Assembly: GCA_964406135.1 (NCBI GenBank)
Contig: CAYOQO010000009.1
Span: 1 to 46,961 of the forward strand
Length of the DNA: 46,961 bases
Direction of reading: 5' to 3'
From: JACPFN01 sp964406135
Lineage (GTDB): Bacteria; Babelota; Babeliae; Babelales; Chromulinivoraceae
This document shows, one piece after another, positions 1 to 9,468 of this stretch. The translations under genes were made by a program, and so were the position numbers. The number at the start of each line of letters is the position of its first letter. Positions within the stretch are counted from its first letter, which is position 1. Below the pieces are notes generated by a model. The model saw only the letters and a list, made by a program, of their open reading frames with translations. It had not been told where the DNA came from and did no database searches.

Positions 1-11
1 TTCCAGGTAAA

Positions 12-30
12 TTCGGATTATGATTCCGAA
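12..30. other. short inverted repeat before first gene
   Basis: TTCGGA and TCCGAA arms (12-17 and 25-30) form a small hairpin with an ATG in its loop. It lies just upstream of the ribosome binding site at 38-41. It could be the end of a terminator for a gene outside the window or an operator; there is no T-tract. Low weight. Confidence 0.3.
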
Positions 31-46
31 AATGTATGGAGAAATT

Positions 47-1210
47 ATGAAAAGAACGATCTATCTTGAACAGATAAAAAATCATTTAAAAATTCAACCC
101 ATTTGTGCCATTCTTGGTGCTCGGCAGGTTGGCAAAACAACGCTGGCTCGACAGTACGTGTCAGAAGTCAATCAAAAAGTAGAATTTTTTGATTTGGAAA
201 ATCCGATTCATTTGGCAAGTTTGCAAAATCCAATGCTGACATTGAGTAAATATGCAGACTATTTGGTCGTGATTGATGAAATTCAACGGCAACCAGATCT
301 GTTTCCAATTTTGCGAGTGCTTGTGGATGATCCTGAAAAAAAATATCAATTTTTAATTTTGGGCAGTGCTTCGCAAGATTTAATTCGACAATCATCAGAA
401 ACTCTTGCAGGCAGAATTGGATATATTTATTTGCCGCCATTTACTTTTTTTGATGTTGGTAATTCTGAAAAATTATTAATTCGCGGTGGATTTCCTCGCT
501 CATTTTTAGCAGAGACTGAACCTGATAGTTTTTTATGGCGTGAAAATTTTATTAACACTTTTTTAGAGCGTGATTTGCCAAGTTTTGGTTTTGATGTACC
601 GGCACAACAGATGCATCGATTTTGGATGATGCTTTGTTTTTATCATGGACAAATGTTTAATGCGCGTGAATTAGCACAATCTTTAATGCTTTCAGATAAA
701 ACGATTACAAAATATTTAGATATTCTTGCAGGAACATTTATGATTCGTGTTTTGCAGCCATGGTTTGAAAATATTAAAAAACGACAAATAAAATCACCAA
801 AAATATATTTTACCGACAGTGGAATTTATAACACGTTATCATCTGTTCGTTCAATTCAAGAGCTTGCAAAAACTCCCAAAATTGGATCTTTGTGGGAAGG
901 GTTTGCACTTGAACAAATTATTAATTGTTTTCAATTTCGAGCAGAAGATTGTTATTTTTGGGCAACGCTGAATGAAGCAGAACTTGATTTGTTAGTTTTT
1001 CATAAAGGTAAGCGTTTCGGTTTTGAATTTAAATATAGCGATAGCCCAAAAATGACAAAATCGATGAGCATTGCACTGCAAGATTTAAAACTTGATCATA
1101 TTTTTTTAATTTTTCCAGGAACATTATCTTTTCCGCTTGAGCAAAAAGTGACTGCATGCGGTCTTGACGCAATTGCTGAACTTAAAACAGTTCTTGAAAA
1201 TCAGTTTTAA
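47..1210 (+). CDS. AAA_14 / DUF4143 family ATPase (copy 1)
   Basis: The product has an N-terminal P-loop ATPase (Walker A GARQVGKT, Walker B YLVVIDEIQ, then a GSAS sensor-like strand) and a C-terminal DUF4143 region ending in an AELDLLV...FEFKYS pattern that resembles a PD-(D/E)xK nuclease-fold core. These proteins are widespread in bacteria and archaea and have no settled function. I start at ATG 47 because GGAG at 38-41 sits 5 nt upstream; an ATG at 20 is in frame but lies in a hairpin loop. About 387 residues is the usual family length. A second, divergent member is at 20637. The call to family is firm, the biological role is unknown. Confidence 0.85.
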   Translation: MKRTIYLEQIKNHLKIQPICAILGARQVGKTTLARQYVSEVNQKVEFFDLENPIHLASLQNPMLTLSKYADYLVVIDEIQRQPDLFPILRVLVDDPEKKYQFLILGSASQDLIRQSSETLAGRIGYIYLPPFTFFDVGNSEKLLIRGGFPRSFLAETEPDSFLWRENFINTFLERDLPSFGFDVPAQQMHRFWMMLCFYHGQMFNARELAQSLMLSDKTITKYLDILAGTFMIRVLQPWFENIKKRQIKSPKIYFTDSGIYNTLSSVRSIQELAKTPKIGSLWEGFALEQIINCFQFRAEDCYFWATLNEAELDLLVFHKGKRFGFEFKYSDSPKMTKSMSIALQDLKLDHIFLIFPGTLSFPLEQKVTACGLDAIAELKTVLENQF

Positions 1211-1224
1211 AAAATTATAAATTT

Positions 1225-2727
1225 TTAGTTATTTAAATCCCTGAGTAAATTTCGTGATTGATTTCCCAAAGAATCCTTCATACGCTTTAAACGCTCAGTT
1301 TTTACTGTAGATGGCGATGGCGTTCCTGCTATAAATTCCAAATATTGATGCAAAGATAGTTGTATTTCTTTTGGTTGTTGTAAAAGCCACTCTTCACCAC
1401 CAAGTTCTTCAAAAGCTGTTGGCATTTGATCAAAAATTAGTTGTCCAAGTAGAAAAATTTGGCGAGCAGCTGATGCTTTGTTGATATTCTTTTGGATAGA
1501 TTTTCTGTATGCTTTTTCTTCTTCGTTGGTCCTGTTTGTTTTTATTCCTTTTGGTATTAAGTCTTCTTCTTTTAGTGGTATTGTTGAACCCAATCTATCA
1601 AAGTATTCTTTTAAGACATTTATTATTAAATCAGGTTCATGTTCTTGTATATATTTTTTAGCAATAGGTATATAGTTAGATCTGTTATAAGGTTTACTAG
1701 AATCATCTAGATCTTTGAAGATCTCAAAACTATGGCCAAACATACCAAATCTAATTCTTTCTAGATCTTTCGCATTGTCTGGTCTATTCAAAAACCACTT
1801 GACCTCGTAAATTTGAATTTCTCGCGGTTGTATGTTTAATAAAGTTAAATATGTTCGGTCTTCATCTATAATGTTTATAAATATTTTGCCAAGAACGAAA
1901 TGAACATCAGAAGAATCTAAAGATGTATAAATTTTCGGATATAATGGTGTACCTTCTTCTTGAAAGGAATCATGATCTTTTGGTGTTGGAACTGATACCG
2001 TATCAGTCCATGAAGCTTTGTATTTTACTATTTGTTCAGTAGCTTTATCAATGAAAGTTTCATAAATAGCTTTATGAAATTCAGGTAGATATTTTATAAT
2101 TTTTTCATGAAGCCAATCGCTTGGATTTTCAATTTCTTTTTTAAATTCTGGAGAAAATTCATTTGAATCAATGTTGCCATTTTTATCGCGAGTAAAAATT
2201 GTTTTGTTTTCCATTTTTTCAATAAATTGATAAAGCCAATCAGTTTTTGTGAGATAATCTGAGGTGCAAATTAATTCTTTAAATTTGGGGTATGATTGAT
2301 CAGCAAAGGTACTGATAGTTTTTTTAAAATTTTGTATTCGTTTTTCTTTTTCTATTCGCTTTTCTTTTAAAAAACCACGAGTTGCTCGTTGAAATTTAGT
2401 TACTGCACGTTTGCGTTGAAAATCTTTAATTTTTTCATTATCTTTTTTTGAGTGCCACCGAATAGCTTTTTCTTGTTGCCTAAATTTTTTTAGTTTTTCT
2501 TCGCGTGCTAAATTTTCAGGAGAAGGTGTATATGAAGCTGGTTCTACAGTGTATCTCATGTCTGTATATTTCATTTTGGCTTTTTTATCTATGATAGGTT
2601 CATCAAAATCAACGTCTATATGTTTTTCAGTTGGTTCTTCAATATCAGCTTCTGTATCGTCCATTGACATGGTTACATTACAAATTAAAATAAATAACGC
2701 AAAATTGATTATTTTTAAATTTTTCAT
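1225..2727 (-). CDS. Secreted, charged hypothetical protein with an IQ-like motif
   Basis: I do not recognise this 500-residue protein. It opens with a clear Sec signal (MKNLKIINFALFILICNVTMS), followed by an acidic stretch and then a long Lys/Glu/Arg-rich, probably coiled helical part (about residues 70-135). Within that, residues 112-124 (FQRATRGFLKEKR) resemble the eukaryotic IQ calmodulin-binding motif, although position 11 is Glu rather than Arg/Lys. The rest is mixed and soluble. AGGGAG lies 7 nt upstream of the ATG. The gene is alone on its strand, between the DUF4143 ATPase (convergent) and herA. It is a candidate exported factor; function unknown. Confidence 0.75.
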   Translation of the reverse strand: MKNLKIINFALFILICNVTMSMDDTEADIEEPTEKHIDVDFDEPIIDKKAKMKYTDMRYTVEPASYTPSPENLAREEKLKKFRQQEKAIRWHSKKDNEKIKDFQRKRAVTKFQRATRGFLKEKRIEKEKRIQNFKKTISTFADQSYPKFKELICTSDYLTKTDWLYQFIEKMENKTIFTRDKNGNIDSNEFSPEFKKEIENPSDWLHEKIIKYLPEFHKAIYETFIDKATEQIVKYKASWTDTVSVPTPKDHDSFQEEGTPLYPKIYTSLDSSDVHFVLGKIFINIIDEDRTYLTLLNIQPREIQIYEVKWFLNRPDNAKDLERIRFGMFGHSFEIFKDLDDSSKPYNRSNYIPIAKKYIQEHEPDLIINVLKEYFDRLGSTIPLKEEDLIPKGIKTNRTNEEEKAYRKSIQKNINKASAARQIFLLGQLIFDQMPTAFEELGGEEWLLQQPKEIQLSLHQYLEFIAGTPSPSTVKTERLKRMKDSLGNQSRNLLRDLNN

Positions 2728-2738
2728 ACAAAACTCCC

Positions 2739-2752
2739 TAATTTTAAAATTA
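2739..2752. other. 14-bp perfect palindrome TAATTTTAAAATTA
   Basis: Perfect self-complementary 14-mer in the 5' leader of the 1225-2727 gene, between the herA 3' end and that gene's ribosome binding site. It could be an operator, but AT-rich palindromes of this kind arise easily by chance at this base composition. Confidence 0.25.
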
Positions 2753-2791
2753 AGAATATGAAAGTATAAGGGATTTTTGCAAGAGTTGAAA

Positions 2792-4390
2792 TTAAAATAG
2801 TTCTTGAATTACTTGTTCAACCGGACGCATCGTCAGTTCGCTTTGCATGGCAGCATAAAAAGTTTCATCATAGGTTCGAGTTTCAACCACCATCGGCATG
2901 GTGATTGCATGACCAAGCAGAAGAGCTTGTTTTTTGGTATCAAGTGATCCCAAAACCGCGCGAAGTGTGTTTGCATTCGGAATACCCATGAGCACCGCTT
3001 GCAAATCTTTTTCATCACTGAGCTGTGCTACAATTTTGGTTCCAATTTGCGATAAAACTTCAGTGTCGATACCAGATGGCCGCTGATCAATTACGAACAA
3101 CGTGACGTAATATTTGCGCATTTCTCGCGCAATGGTTCCAAAAATTGTTTGTGATGCTGCAATCGGATTTAAAAATTTGTGTGCTTCTTCAATCACAATC
3201 ATAAGTTGTTTTGGTTCATCACCAGCTTTTTGACTGCCTAAATATTTTTCAGTTTTTGCAACATACTCATGATGAATTCGGCGTGTGATCACATTGGCCA
3301 TCAAAAGGTAACAAAATGTTGAGGTGTAATTTCCAAATTCAATGACCACATGAATATCTTTTTGAATATATTCCATCAAGCGATCAATGACTGATTGATT
3401 GCGTGGCAATTTTGGCACAAAAAATGGAAATCGTTCGATGCGTTTAAGTTTTCGATAGAGTGCTGCAATCGATTCTGGGTGGGCGCCAATCTGTTCTGCA
3501 AATTCTTTTGCATTGTGTCCTTGTTCAAGGAGTGCTTGCAGCCAATCATCATGAAATTTTGCAGTAATTAAATAAGCTGCTTCAAGTGCGGTGCTGTGCA
3601 AATTAAGTTCTGATTGCAGGGACAAAATATCTTCTACTTTGATGTCTTGATATGAAAGTTGTACCACCACATCAGGTTGTGCTCCGCGTCGTTGTGTTGC
3701 TTGTGGATCAAGTGAAAAAATTGCAATTTGTGATGGAAATAAAGATTTTAAACCTTTTACAAATTTTGTGTCAGATTCTTGACGCGCTTGAAGACCATAT
3801 TCATTATGCATGTCAAAAATTATGGTAGTTGCAACTTTTTTCTTGATGAGCCCTGCAAGCAAAAGTCTGGTTAAAAATGTTTTACCAGTTCCACTTTTGC
3901 CAAAAACTCCGGTACTGCGTTCTGCAAGTTTTTCTAAATCTATGCACACCGGTGTGGTCATATCAAGAGGAGAGCCCATGTTGAAATATTTTTTTGTGTT
4001 GTCAGATTCAGCACCAAAAATTGCAGCAACATCACGTTCAGTTGCTTCATGAACGCTTGCAAAATGTTGAGGAACTGTTTTGACAGGAATTGCACGACCG
4101 TTTTTAGTCAGTGCGATCATGGGTTTGACTTGTGCTGTTGCGTAAATACTTTTTTTCTTTAAAAAATTGCGCAGTAATGTTTCAGTTTCATTGGGAGGAT
4201 AGAGCAAAATATCAGGATGCGTAACTTGCAGTGTTAAATTAGTAATCATGGAAAAAAAAGTATATTCATTGCCAGCGATTGCTACGAATTTGCCAGCTTT
4301 GACTTCTTCAAGGTTAGCATCTTGTGCTACACGCATGACAAATCCGTCAGTCAGTGACCCTTCAATGATGTAGCCCAGTGGTTTGTTCAT
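2792..4390 (-). CDS. HerA-like (DUF87) hexameric ATPase/translocase
   Basis: A 532-residue P-loop ATPase of the HerA/FtsK superfamily. An N-terminal beta-rich part (about 1-100, HAS-barrel-like) precedes Walker A GKSGTGKT (164-171), Walker B LMIVIEEAH (about 396-404), and the DQRPSGID segment with the C-terminal arginine region typical of HerA. In archaea HerA works with the NurA nuclease in DNA end processing; bacterial homologues also occur without NurA, and no NurA is seen here. The start codon overlaps the atpC stop by 4 bases (ATGA), so the gene is translationally coupled to the ATP synthase genes, which is an unusual pairing. The family call is good, the role open. Confidence 0.82.
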   Translation of the reverse strand: MNKPLGYIIEGSLTDGFVMRVAQDANLEEVKAGKFVAIAGNEYTFFSMITNLTLQVTHPDILLYPPNETETLLRNFLKKKSIYATAQVKPMIALTKNGRAIPVKTVPQHFASVHEATERDVAAIFGAESDNTKKYFNMGSPLDMTTPVCIDLEKLAERSTGVFGKSGTGKTFLTRLLLAGLIKKKVATTIIFDMHNEYGLQARQESDTKFVKGLKSLFPSQIAIFSLDPQATQRRGAQPDVVVQLSYQDIKVEDILSLQSELNLHSTALEAAYLITAKFHDDWLQALLEQGHNAKEFAEQIGAHPESIAALYRKLKRIERFPFFVPKLPRNQSVIDRLMEYIQKDIHVVIEFGNYTSTFCYLLMANVITRRIHHEYVAKTEKYLGSQKAGDEPKQLMIVIEEAHKFLNPIAASQTIFGTIAREMRKYYVTLFVIDQRPSGIDTEVLSQIGTKIVAQLSDEKDLQAVLMGIPNANTLRAVLGSLDTKKQALLLGHAITMPMVVETRTYDETFYAAMQSELTMRPVEQVIQELF

Positions 4391-4632
4391 AAATCCATCG
4401 GCAGCAAAATTTTAACTTCATGACGCATGACATGTGCAATTCCTTGTATGATCATGATTGAATCTTGGCTACCATCAGATTTTTGAAAAATTAATTCATG
4501 GCCTGATCGCAGTTCAATCATCATGGGCGCATGGCCAGATTGTACCATCATGTTGCCAACAGGTGTATTAAATTCTATCCATTCAATGTCATGTTCAATC
4601 ACGCGTTGCGTGGTTACAATTCGAAGTTTCAT
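4387..4632 (-). CDS. atpC: F1 ATP synthase epsilon subunit, short form
   Basis: An 81-residue protein matching only the N-terminal beta-sandwich of the epsilon subunit (MKLRIVTTQRV..., then the NTPVGNMMVQSGHAPM region, equivalent to the usual TPxGxxGIxxxHAP). Most bacterial epsilon subunits have about 135 residues; here the two-helix C-terminal domain, which inhibits ATP hydrolysis in many species, is absent. Short epsilon subunits are also known in Bacteroidetes and Chlorobi. The gene begins 3 bases after atpD and overlaps herA by 4, so all three form one transcript. The subunit links the F1 central stalk to the c-ring at the inner membrane. Confidence 0.88.
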   Translation of the reverse strand: MKLRIVTTQRVIEHDIEWIEFNTPVGNMMVQSGHAPMMIELRSGHELIFQKSDGSQDSIMIIQGIAHVMRHEVKILLPMDL

Positions 4633-4635
4633 AGG

Positions 4636-6075
4636 TTACAACGTTTTTACTTTTGCATACACTTCTTCAAGTGTACCGGTCATATAAAATGCTTGTTCAG
4701 GAATATGATCACATTCGCCATTTACAATTTTTTCAAAATCTTGAACTGTTTTTGCCAATGGAACATATTTTCCAGGAATCCCTGTTGAAAATTCTGCAGT
4801 AAAAAGTGGCTGTGTTAAAAATTTTTGAATTCGTTTTGCGCGACGAACAATCATTTTGTCTTTTTCTGAAAGTTCATCAAGTCCAAGCACTGCAATAATA
4901 TCTTGCAGTTCTTTATATCGCTGTAAAATCGTTTCAATTTGGCGAGCAATGCTGTAATGTTTTTGACCTACAATTGCTTCTGACAGACCTTTTGAGGTTG
5001 ATGCAAGAGGATCGATTGCAGGATATAGTCCAAGTTCAACTAATTTTCGTGAAAGTACGGTGTTGGCATCAAGATGCATAAAAGTTGTAGCAGGCGCAGG
5101 ATCGGTAATATCATCTGCTGGAACATACACAGCTTGTACTGAAGTGATGGCACCATTCACCGTGTTTGCAACACGTTCTTGAAAAGCACCCATTTCAGAT
5201 GCAAGCGTTGGTTGATATCCAACGGCTGAAGGAATTCTTTCAAGAAGTGAAGAAACTTCGGCACCAGCTTGTACAAATCTAAAAATGTTATCAACGAATA
5301 AAAGCACATCTTTTTTTTCAACATCACGGAAATATTCTGCCATAGTCAAACCTGTCATTCCAACGCGAAGTCGGGCACCAGGAAGTTCACCCATTTGCCC
5401 AAATACGAGTGCAGTTTTATCCAACACACCAGATTTTTTCATTTCAAGCCAGAGTTCATTTCCTTCACGGCTTCGTTCACCAATTCCAGTGAATACAGAA
5501 ACCCCTTGATGTTCTTTTGCAATGTTTCGAATTAACTCGGTAACCAAAACTGTTTTTCCAACTCCAGCACCACCGAATAAACCAATTTTTGATCCTTTGA
5601 TGTACGGACACATCAAGTCGATAACTTTAATTCCAGTTTCAAGAATTTCATTTTCAATTTTTTGTTCAATAAATGATGGAGCTTCACGATGAATTGACCA
5701 GCGTTGTGCTTTATTTAAATTTTCAAGTCCATCAATTGGATCACCAAGCACGTTAAACATACGACCTAAAACTTCAGAACCAACAGGAACGGTAATTGGA
5801 GCGCCGGTATCATACACTGGTAAATTTCTGCTAATTCCTTGAATATTTTCAATAGCAATACAACGAACAATGTCATCACCAAGTTGCAATGCAACTTCTA
5901 AACGAGCTTTATGACTTTTTGCTCCAGCGATTGCAGGAATTTGCATAAAAAGTTCGGAGTTAATTTTTGGAGTTTTGCCTTGTGGAAATTGAACATCGAT
6001 GACGGTGCCGGTAATTTTTACAATTTTTCCAGCAGATTGCAGATCATATTTTTTATCAGACGTTTGATGCAGCAT
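4636..6075 (-). CDS. atpD: F1 ATP synthase beta subunit
   Basis: The catalytic beta subunit, 479 residues, full length. Visible signatures are the N-terminal beta-barrel (about 14-90), Walker A GGAGVGKT (168-175), the GERSREGNEL catalytic-Glu segment (199-208), the FVDNIFRF Walker B region, the IPSAVGYQPTLASEMG signature and the C-terminal DELSEKD (DELSEED equivalent) loop. AAGGA is a few bases upstream of the ATG. Only atpD and atpC are here, so alpha, gamma, delta and Fo genes must lie elsewhere; a split atpDC unit is known in several phyla. The upstream side is isolated from lon by a strong terminator. Confidence 0.97.
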   Translation of the reverse strand: MLHQTSDKKYDLQSAGKIVKITGTVIDVQFPQGKTPKINSELFMQIPAIAGAKSHKARLEVALQLGDDIVRCIAIENIQGISRNLPVYDTGAPITVPVGSEVLGRMFNVLGDPIDGLENLNKAQRWSIHREAPSFIEQKIENEILETGIKVIDLMCPYIKGSKIGLFGGAGVGKTVLVTELIRNIAKEHQGVSVFTGIGERSREGNELWLEMKKSGVLDKTALVFGQMGELPGARLRVGMTGLTMAEYFRDVEKKDVLLFVDNIFRFVQAGAEVSSLLERIPSAVGYQPTLASEMGAFQERVANTVNGAITSVQAVYVPADDITDPAPATTFMHLDANTVLSRKLVELGLYPAIDPLASTSKGLSEAIVGQKHYSIARQIETILQRYKELQDIIAVLGLDELSEKDKMIVRRAKRIQKFLTQPLFTAEFSTGIPGKYVPLAKTVQDFEKIVNGECDHIPEQAFYMTGTLEEVYAKVKTL

Positions 6076-6170
6076 CGCATATTCCTTGGTTTTTAGATCT
6101 TGAGGACAAAAGGCTTTGTAATAAAGTAAGAAAAAAGGCTGCTCTTGTAAAGTTTTGATGCAATAAAATT

Positions 6171-6207
6171 AAAAAAGAGTCCTGCAAATTTTGCAAGACT
6201 CTTTTTT
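6171..6207 (-). terminator. Strong intrinsic terminator after lon
   Basis: A 17-bp stem (arms 6171-6187 and 6191-6207, one C/A mismatch, 3-nt loop) starts with A6 and ends with T6, so it can act on either strand. It lies 14 bases beyond the lon stop and separates lon from atpD. Confidence 0.85.
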
Positions 6208-6220
6208 AAAATATTTGAAA

Positions 6221-8578
6221 TTATTTTACAGGTACGGTAACCAATGGCATTAAAACATGTTGCATCACTTCATTAGCATGTTTTACCCAGATAATATTTA
6301 AATCTTCTACAATATCTTTGATACTGTTCCAATCATTACGATTATCTTCAGGTAAAATGACCGTTAATAAATTGTTTCGTTTTGCTGCAAGTACTTTTTC
6401 TTTGACACCACCAATTGGCATCACATCGCCACGTAAATTTAATTCACCCGTCATTGCAAATGAAGCATTGATTGGTCGGCCTGTCAGTGTTGAAAAAATT
6501 GATGAAAGCATGGTGATACCAGCAGAAGGACCATCTTTTGGAACGCCGCCCGCAGGTACGTGAATATGAATATCATAGTTTGTAAATTTTTCTTGGGGAA
6601 TATTAAATTCTTGTGCGTGTGAACGTGCATAGCTTAAAGCTGCATGAGCAGATTCTTTCATCACATCGCCCAGATGACCAGTCAACATTACTTTTCCAGT
6701 TCCTGGCATTAAAATTGATTCAATTTTAAGTACTTCGCCACCAACAGAGGTCCATGCAAGACCGTTGGTAATTCCAACCATGTTTCGATGGTCTAAACGA
6801 TCAGCAGGATATTTTTTAGGTCCTAAAAATTTTTCTAAATTTTTAAGATTGATTTTAATGGTTTCTTTATGTTCTACATATGATCGTGCAGCTTTTGCAC
6901 ACAAACGTTTCATGAGCTGTGATAAGTTTCGAACACCAGCTTCGCGCGTGTATTCGTAAATGATGGTATCAAGTACTGATTTGCCTAATTGAATATCATT
7001 TTCGGTCAATCCTGCTTCTGTTACAGCTTGTTTGATTAAATATTTTTTTGCAATTTGGGCTTTTTCTTCAAAAGTATATCCCGACAGTGATATAACTTCC
7101 ATACGATCAAGAAGTGGTGCAGAAATAGAACCAATATCATTGCAAGTTAAGATGAACATTACGTTAGATAAATCAAATGGCAAAGCTAAATAATTGTCAT
7201 AAAATTCTTTGTTTTGATTTGGATCAAGTACTTCAAGAAGCGCAGCTGAAGGGTCACCACGAAAATCAGCACCAAGTTTATCAACTTCATCAATTAAAAT
7301 GACCGGGTTCATAGATCCAGCTTTACGCATTGCGTGAATAATTCGTCCCGGCATTGCACCAACGTAGGTTTTTCGATGTCCGCGAATTTCTGATTCATCT
7401 TTAACGCCACCTAAAGATATTCGATAAAAATTTCGACCTAAGGCTTTAGCAATTGATTGGCCAAGCGATGTTTTCCCAACTCCTGGAGGACCATACAAAC
7501 ATAAAATTGGACTTGGTCCATCAGCTTTTAAATTTTTGACCGAAATGAAATCTAAAATTCTGTCTTTAACGTCATCAAGGCCATAATGATCTTTATCAAG
7601 TACTGCTTGAGCATTATTCAAACTTAAATTGTCTTTGGTAAATTGACCCCAAGGCAATGCTAAAAGTAACTCTATATGATTGCGGGTTACGGTTGCTTCC
7701 ATCGATTCAGGAGCAATTCGTTCAAGTTTATCAATCTGTTTTTCAATTTCAGTTTTCACTTTTTCAGGAATGGTTTTTGCCGAAAGTTGTTTTTTTAGGT
7801 CTTCAATCTCGTCAACCAAATCTTCGCCCAATTCTTTTTTAATCGCTTTGAGTTGTTCGCGAAGATAGTATTCATGTTGGCTTTTATTGATTGATTCTCG
7901 CGTAGAATTTCTAATACGTTCTTGCACTTGCACAATCGAGATTTCTTGGGATAATTGTTCATAGATTCCCTCTAATAAATCATCAACATTTTTGCATTCC
8001 AAGAGTGCTTGAGCTGCGCTGCTTTTAACTTCAAGATGAGATAAAACAAATTCAGCAATTTTTTCAGGCTCGTGCATTTTCGCTAGAATAGCGTAAAAGT
8101 CAGGGGTTATAGTTTGGCTTGTCATAGATAATTGTTCAGCTGTTTCTTTAATATTTTTTATTAAAGCTTCAGTTGCTTGGGTAATTTCTTGATTAAATTT
8201 AATAGGTTTTACTTCTGCAAGTAGCATGTCATCGCGTACGACAAGATCTTGAACTGATGCTCGCATGATTCCTTGAACTAAAACTTTAATTCCATCTTCA
8301 GGTACATTAATGACGCGCATGACGCTTGCAATTGTTCCGATCGAATACAAATTGTCAGTATCAATCTCTTGCCCTTCATCTTCAGATTCTTGTGCTGAAA
8401 GGAGTAGAACGTAATTTTTTGTGCTGGTTGCTTGTTTGATACCATTCATGATGCGTTCATCAAGAACAAGTAGTGGCATGATCATGTTTGGAAATACTGT
8501 AACATTTATAGTTGGTATCACCGGAACAACTTTTGGAATGGTATCTACTGGATGCTGTTGTTTGAGATTGATTTCCAT
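6221..8578 (-). CDS. lon: ATP-dependent endopeptidase La (Lon)
   Basis: Cytosolic quality-control protease of about 785 residues. In order: N-terminal LON substrate domain with IPTINVTVFPNMIMPLLV, a coiled linker, the AAA+ module with Walker A GPPGVGKT (about 363-370) and Walker B VILIDEVDK, and the peptidase domain with the catalytic Ser in KDGPSAG (about 685) and catalytic Lys in GGVKEK (about 726). I start at ATG 8578 because a GAGGGGGG ribosome binding site sits just upstream; a 12-residue extension to 8614 is open but would put that site inside the gene. It ends at a strong hairpin terminator and is probably monocistronic. Confidence 0.97.
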   Translation of the reverse strand: MEINLKQQHPVDTIPKVVPVIPTINVTVFPNMIMPLLVLDERIMNGIKQATSTKNYVLLLSAQESEDEGQEIDTDNLYSIGTIASVMRVINVPEDGIKVLVQGIMRASVQDLVVRDDMLLAEVKPIKFNQEITQATEALIKNIKETAEQLSMTSQTITPDFYAILAKMHEPEKIAEFVLSHLEVKSSAAQALLECKNVDDLLEGIYEQLSQEISIVQVQERIRNSTRESINKSQHEYYLREQLKAIKKELGEDLVDEIEDLKKQLSAKTIPEKVKTEIEKQIDKLERIAPESMEATVTRNHIELLLALPWGQFTKDNLSLNNAQAVLDKDHYGLDDVKDRILDFISVKNLKADGPSPILCLYGPPGVGKTSLGQSIAKALGRNFYRISLGGVKDESEIRGHRKTYVGAMPGRIIHAMRKAGSMNPVILIDEVDKLGADFRGDPSAALLEVLDPNQNKEFYDNYLALPFDLSNVMFILTCNDIGSISAPLLDRMEVISLSGYTFEEKAQIAKKYLIKQAVTEAGLTENDIQLGKSVLDTIIYEYTREAGVRNLSQLMKRLCAKAARSYVEHKETIKINLKNLEKFLGPKKYPADRLDHRNMVGITNGLAWTSVGGEVLKIESILMPGTGKVMLTGHLGDVMKESAHAALSYARSHAQEFNIPQEKFTNYDIHIHVPAGGVPKDGPSAGITMLSSIFSTLTGRPINASFAMTGELNLRGDVMPIGGVKEKVLAAKRNNLLTVILPEDNRNDWNSIKDIVEDLNIIWVKHANEVMQHVLMPLVTVPVK

Positions 8579-8772
8579 ACTTCCCCCCTCAAGGTTTTTG
8601 CGATCGTCTCTCAATTTATAGTAAGCAGTTTATTCCAAATTTTATTAGTATTTCAATAGGTGTACTCTTTTGAGAGATCAAATAAGTATAGGAAACTTTT
8701 TTTCTTGAAAAAAGTTTACCCAACACATATGCTTAATATGGCAAAATAATCCTGAACGTATATTTTTTGGAA

Positions 8773-9465
8773 ATGATTTTTGTAGTGAAAAATCAAATTC
8801 TTTCGTGTCATCAACTTTCAAAAACGTTTTTTCAAGCATCAATTCAAAATCATATTTTTGATGCAATTGATTATCAATTTTTGTCTGATAAATCTTATGC
8901 ATTGATGGGACCATCAGGTATTGGAAAATCAACATTGATTGCGATGATGGCAGGCATTGAACAACCAACAAGTGGCTCGATTACATTAAATAATCAAATT
9001 ATTTCAGATTTGCCATTTGAGTATCGCATGAAGTTGCTTGAAAAAAAAATGAGCATTGTTTTTCAGCAGCCTTGTTTAATTGCAGAGTTAACAATTTTGG
9101 AAAATGTTTTGTTAAAAGCAATTATTCAAGAAACGATTAGTGAAAATTTAAAAAAACATGCATTGCAACTGCTCAAAGAAGTTGGACTTGAAGAAAAAGC
9201 TTTAACCTTTCCTCATAATTTATCAGGAGGGCAGCAACAAAAAGTTTCTATTTTGCGTTCAATTTTTCAAAAACCTCAATTTTTATTTGCAGATGAACCA
9301 ACAGGAAATTTGGATCAAGTGTCTGCAGCATTGATTGTTGAAATGCTTTTGATGTATCAAAAAAAATATGCCATGGGTCTGATAATCAGTACCCATGACA
9401 TTTCAGTTGCTCAAAAATGTGATGTAATTTTAAAAATTCAAGATAAAAAATTGATTGAATGGTAG
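8773..9465 (+). CDS. ABC transporter ATP-binding protein, LolD/MacB-like, orphan
   Basis: A 230-residue ABC ATPase with Walker A GPSGIGKST, Q-loop VFQQP, signature LSGGQQQK, Walker B FLFADEPTGNLD and the switch His in ISTHD. The DEPTGNLD form is typical of the LolD/MacB/FtsE group that acts on envelope substrates. No permease (LolC/E type) is next to it, so its membrane partner is unknown. The start is uncertain: TTG 8767, ATG 8773 and GTG 8785 are in frame and none has a good ribosome binding site; I use ATG 8773. The next gene is convergent, 3 bases away. Confidence 0.87.
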   Translation: MIFVVKNQILSCHQLSKTFFQASIQNHIFDAIDYQFLSDKSYALMGPSGIGKSTLIAMMAGIEQPTSGSITLNNQIISDLPFEYRMKLLEKKMSIVFQQPCLIAELTILENVLLKAIIQETISENLKKHALQLLKEVGLEEKALTFPHNLSGGQQQKVSILRSIFQKPQFLFADEPTGNLDQVSAALIVEMLLMYQKKYAMGLIISTHDISVAQKCDVILKIQDKKLIEW

Positions 9466-9468
9466 CTT

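Noticed and set aside
8640..8690. CTCTTTTGAGAG near 8668 upstream of lon as a heat-shock operator
   Set aside because: It is short, not of CIRCE form, and far from the lon ribosome site; no second copy seen.
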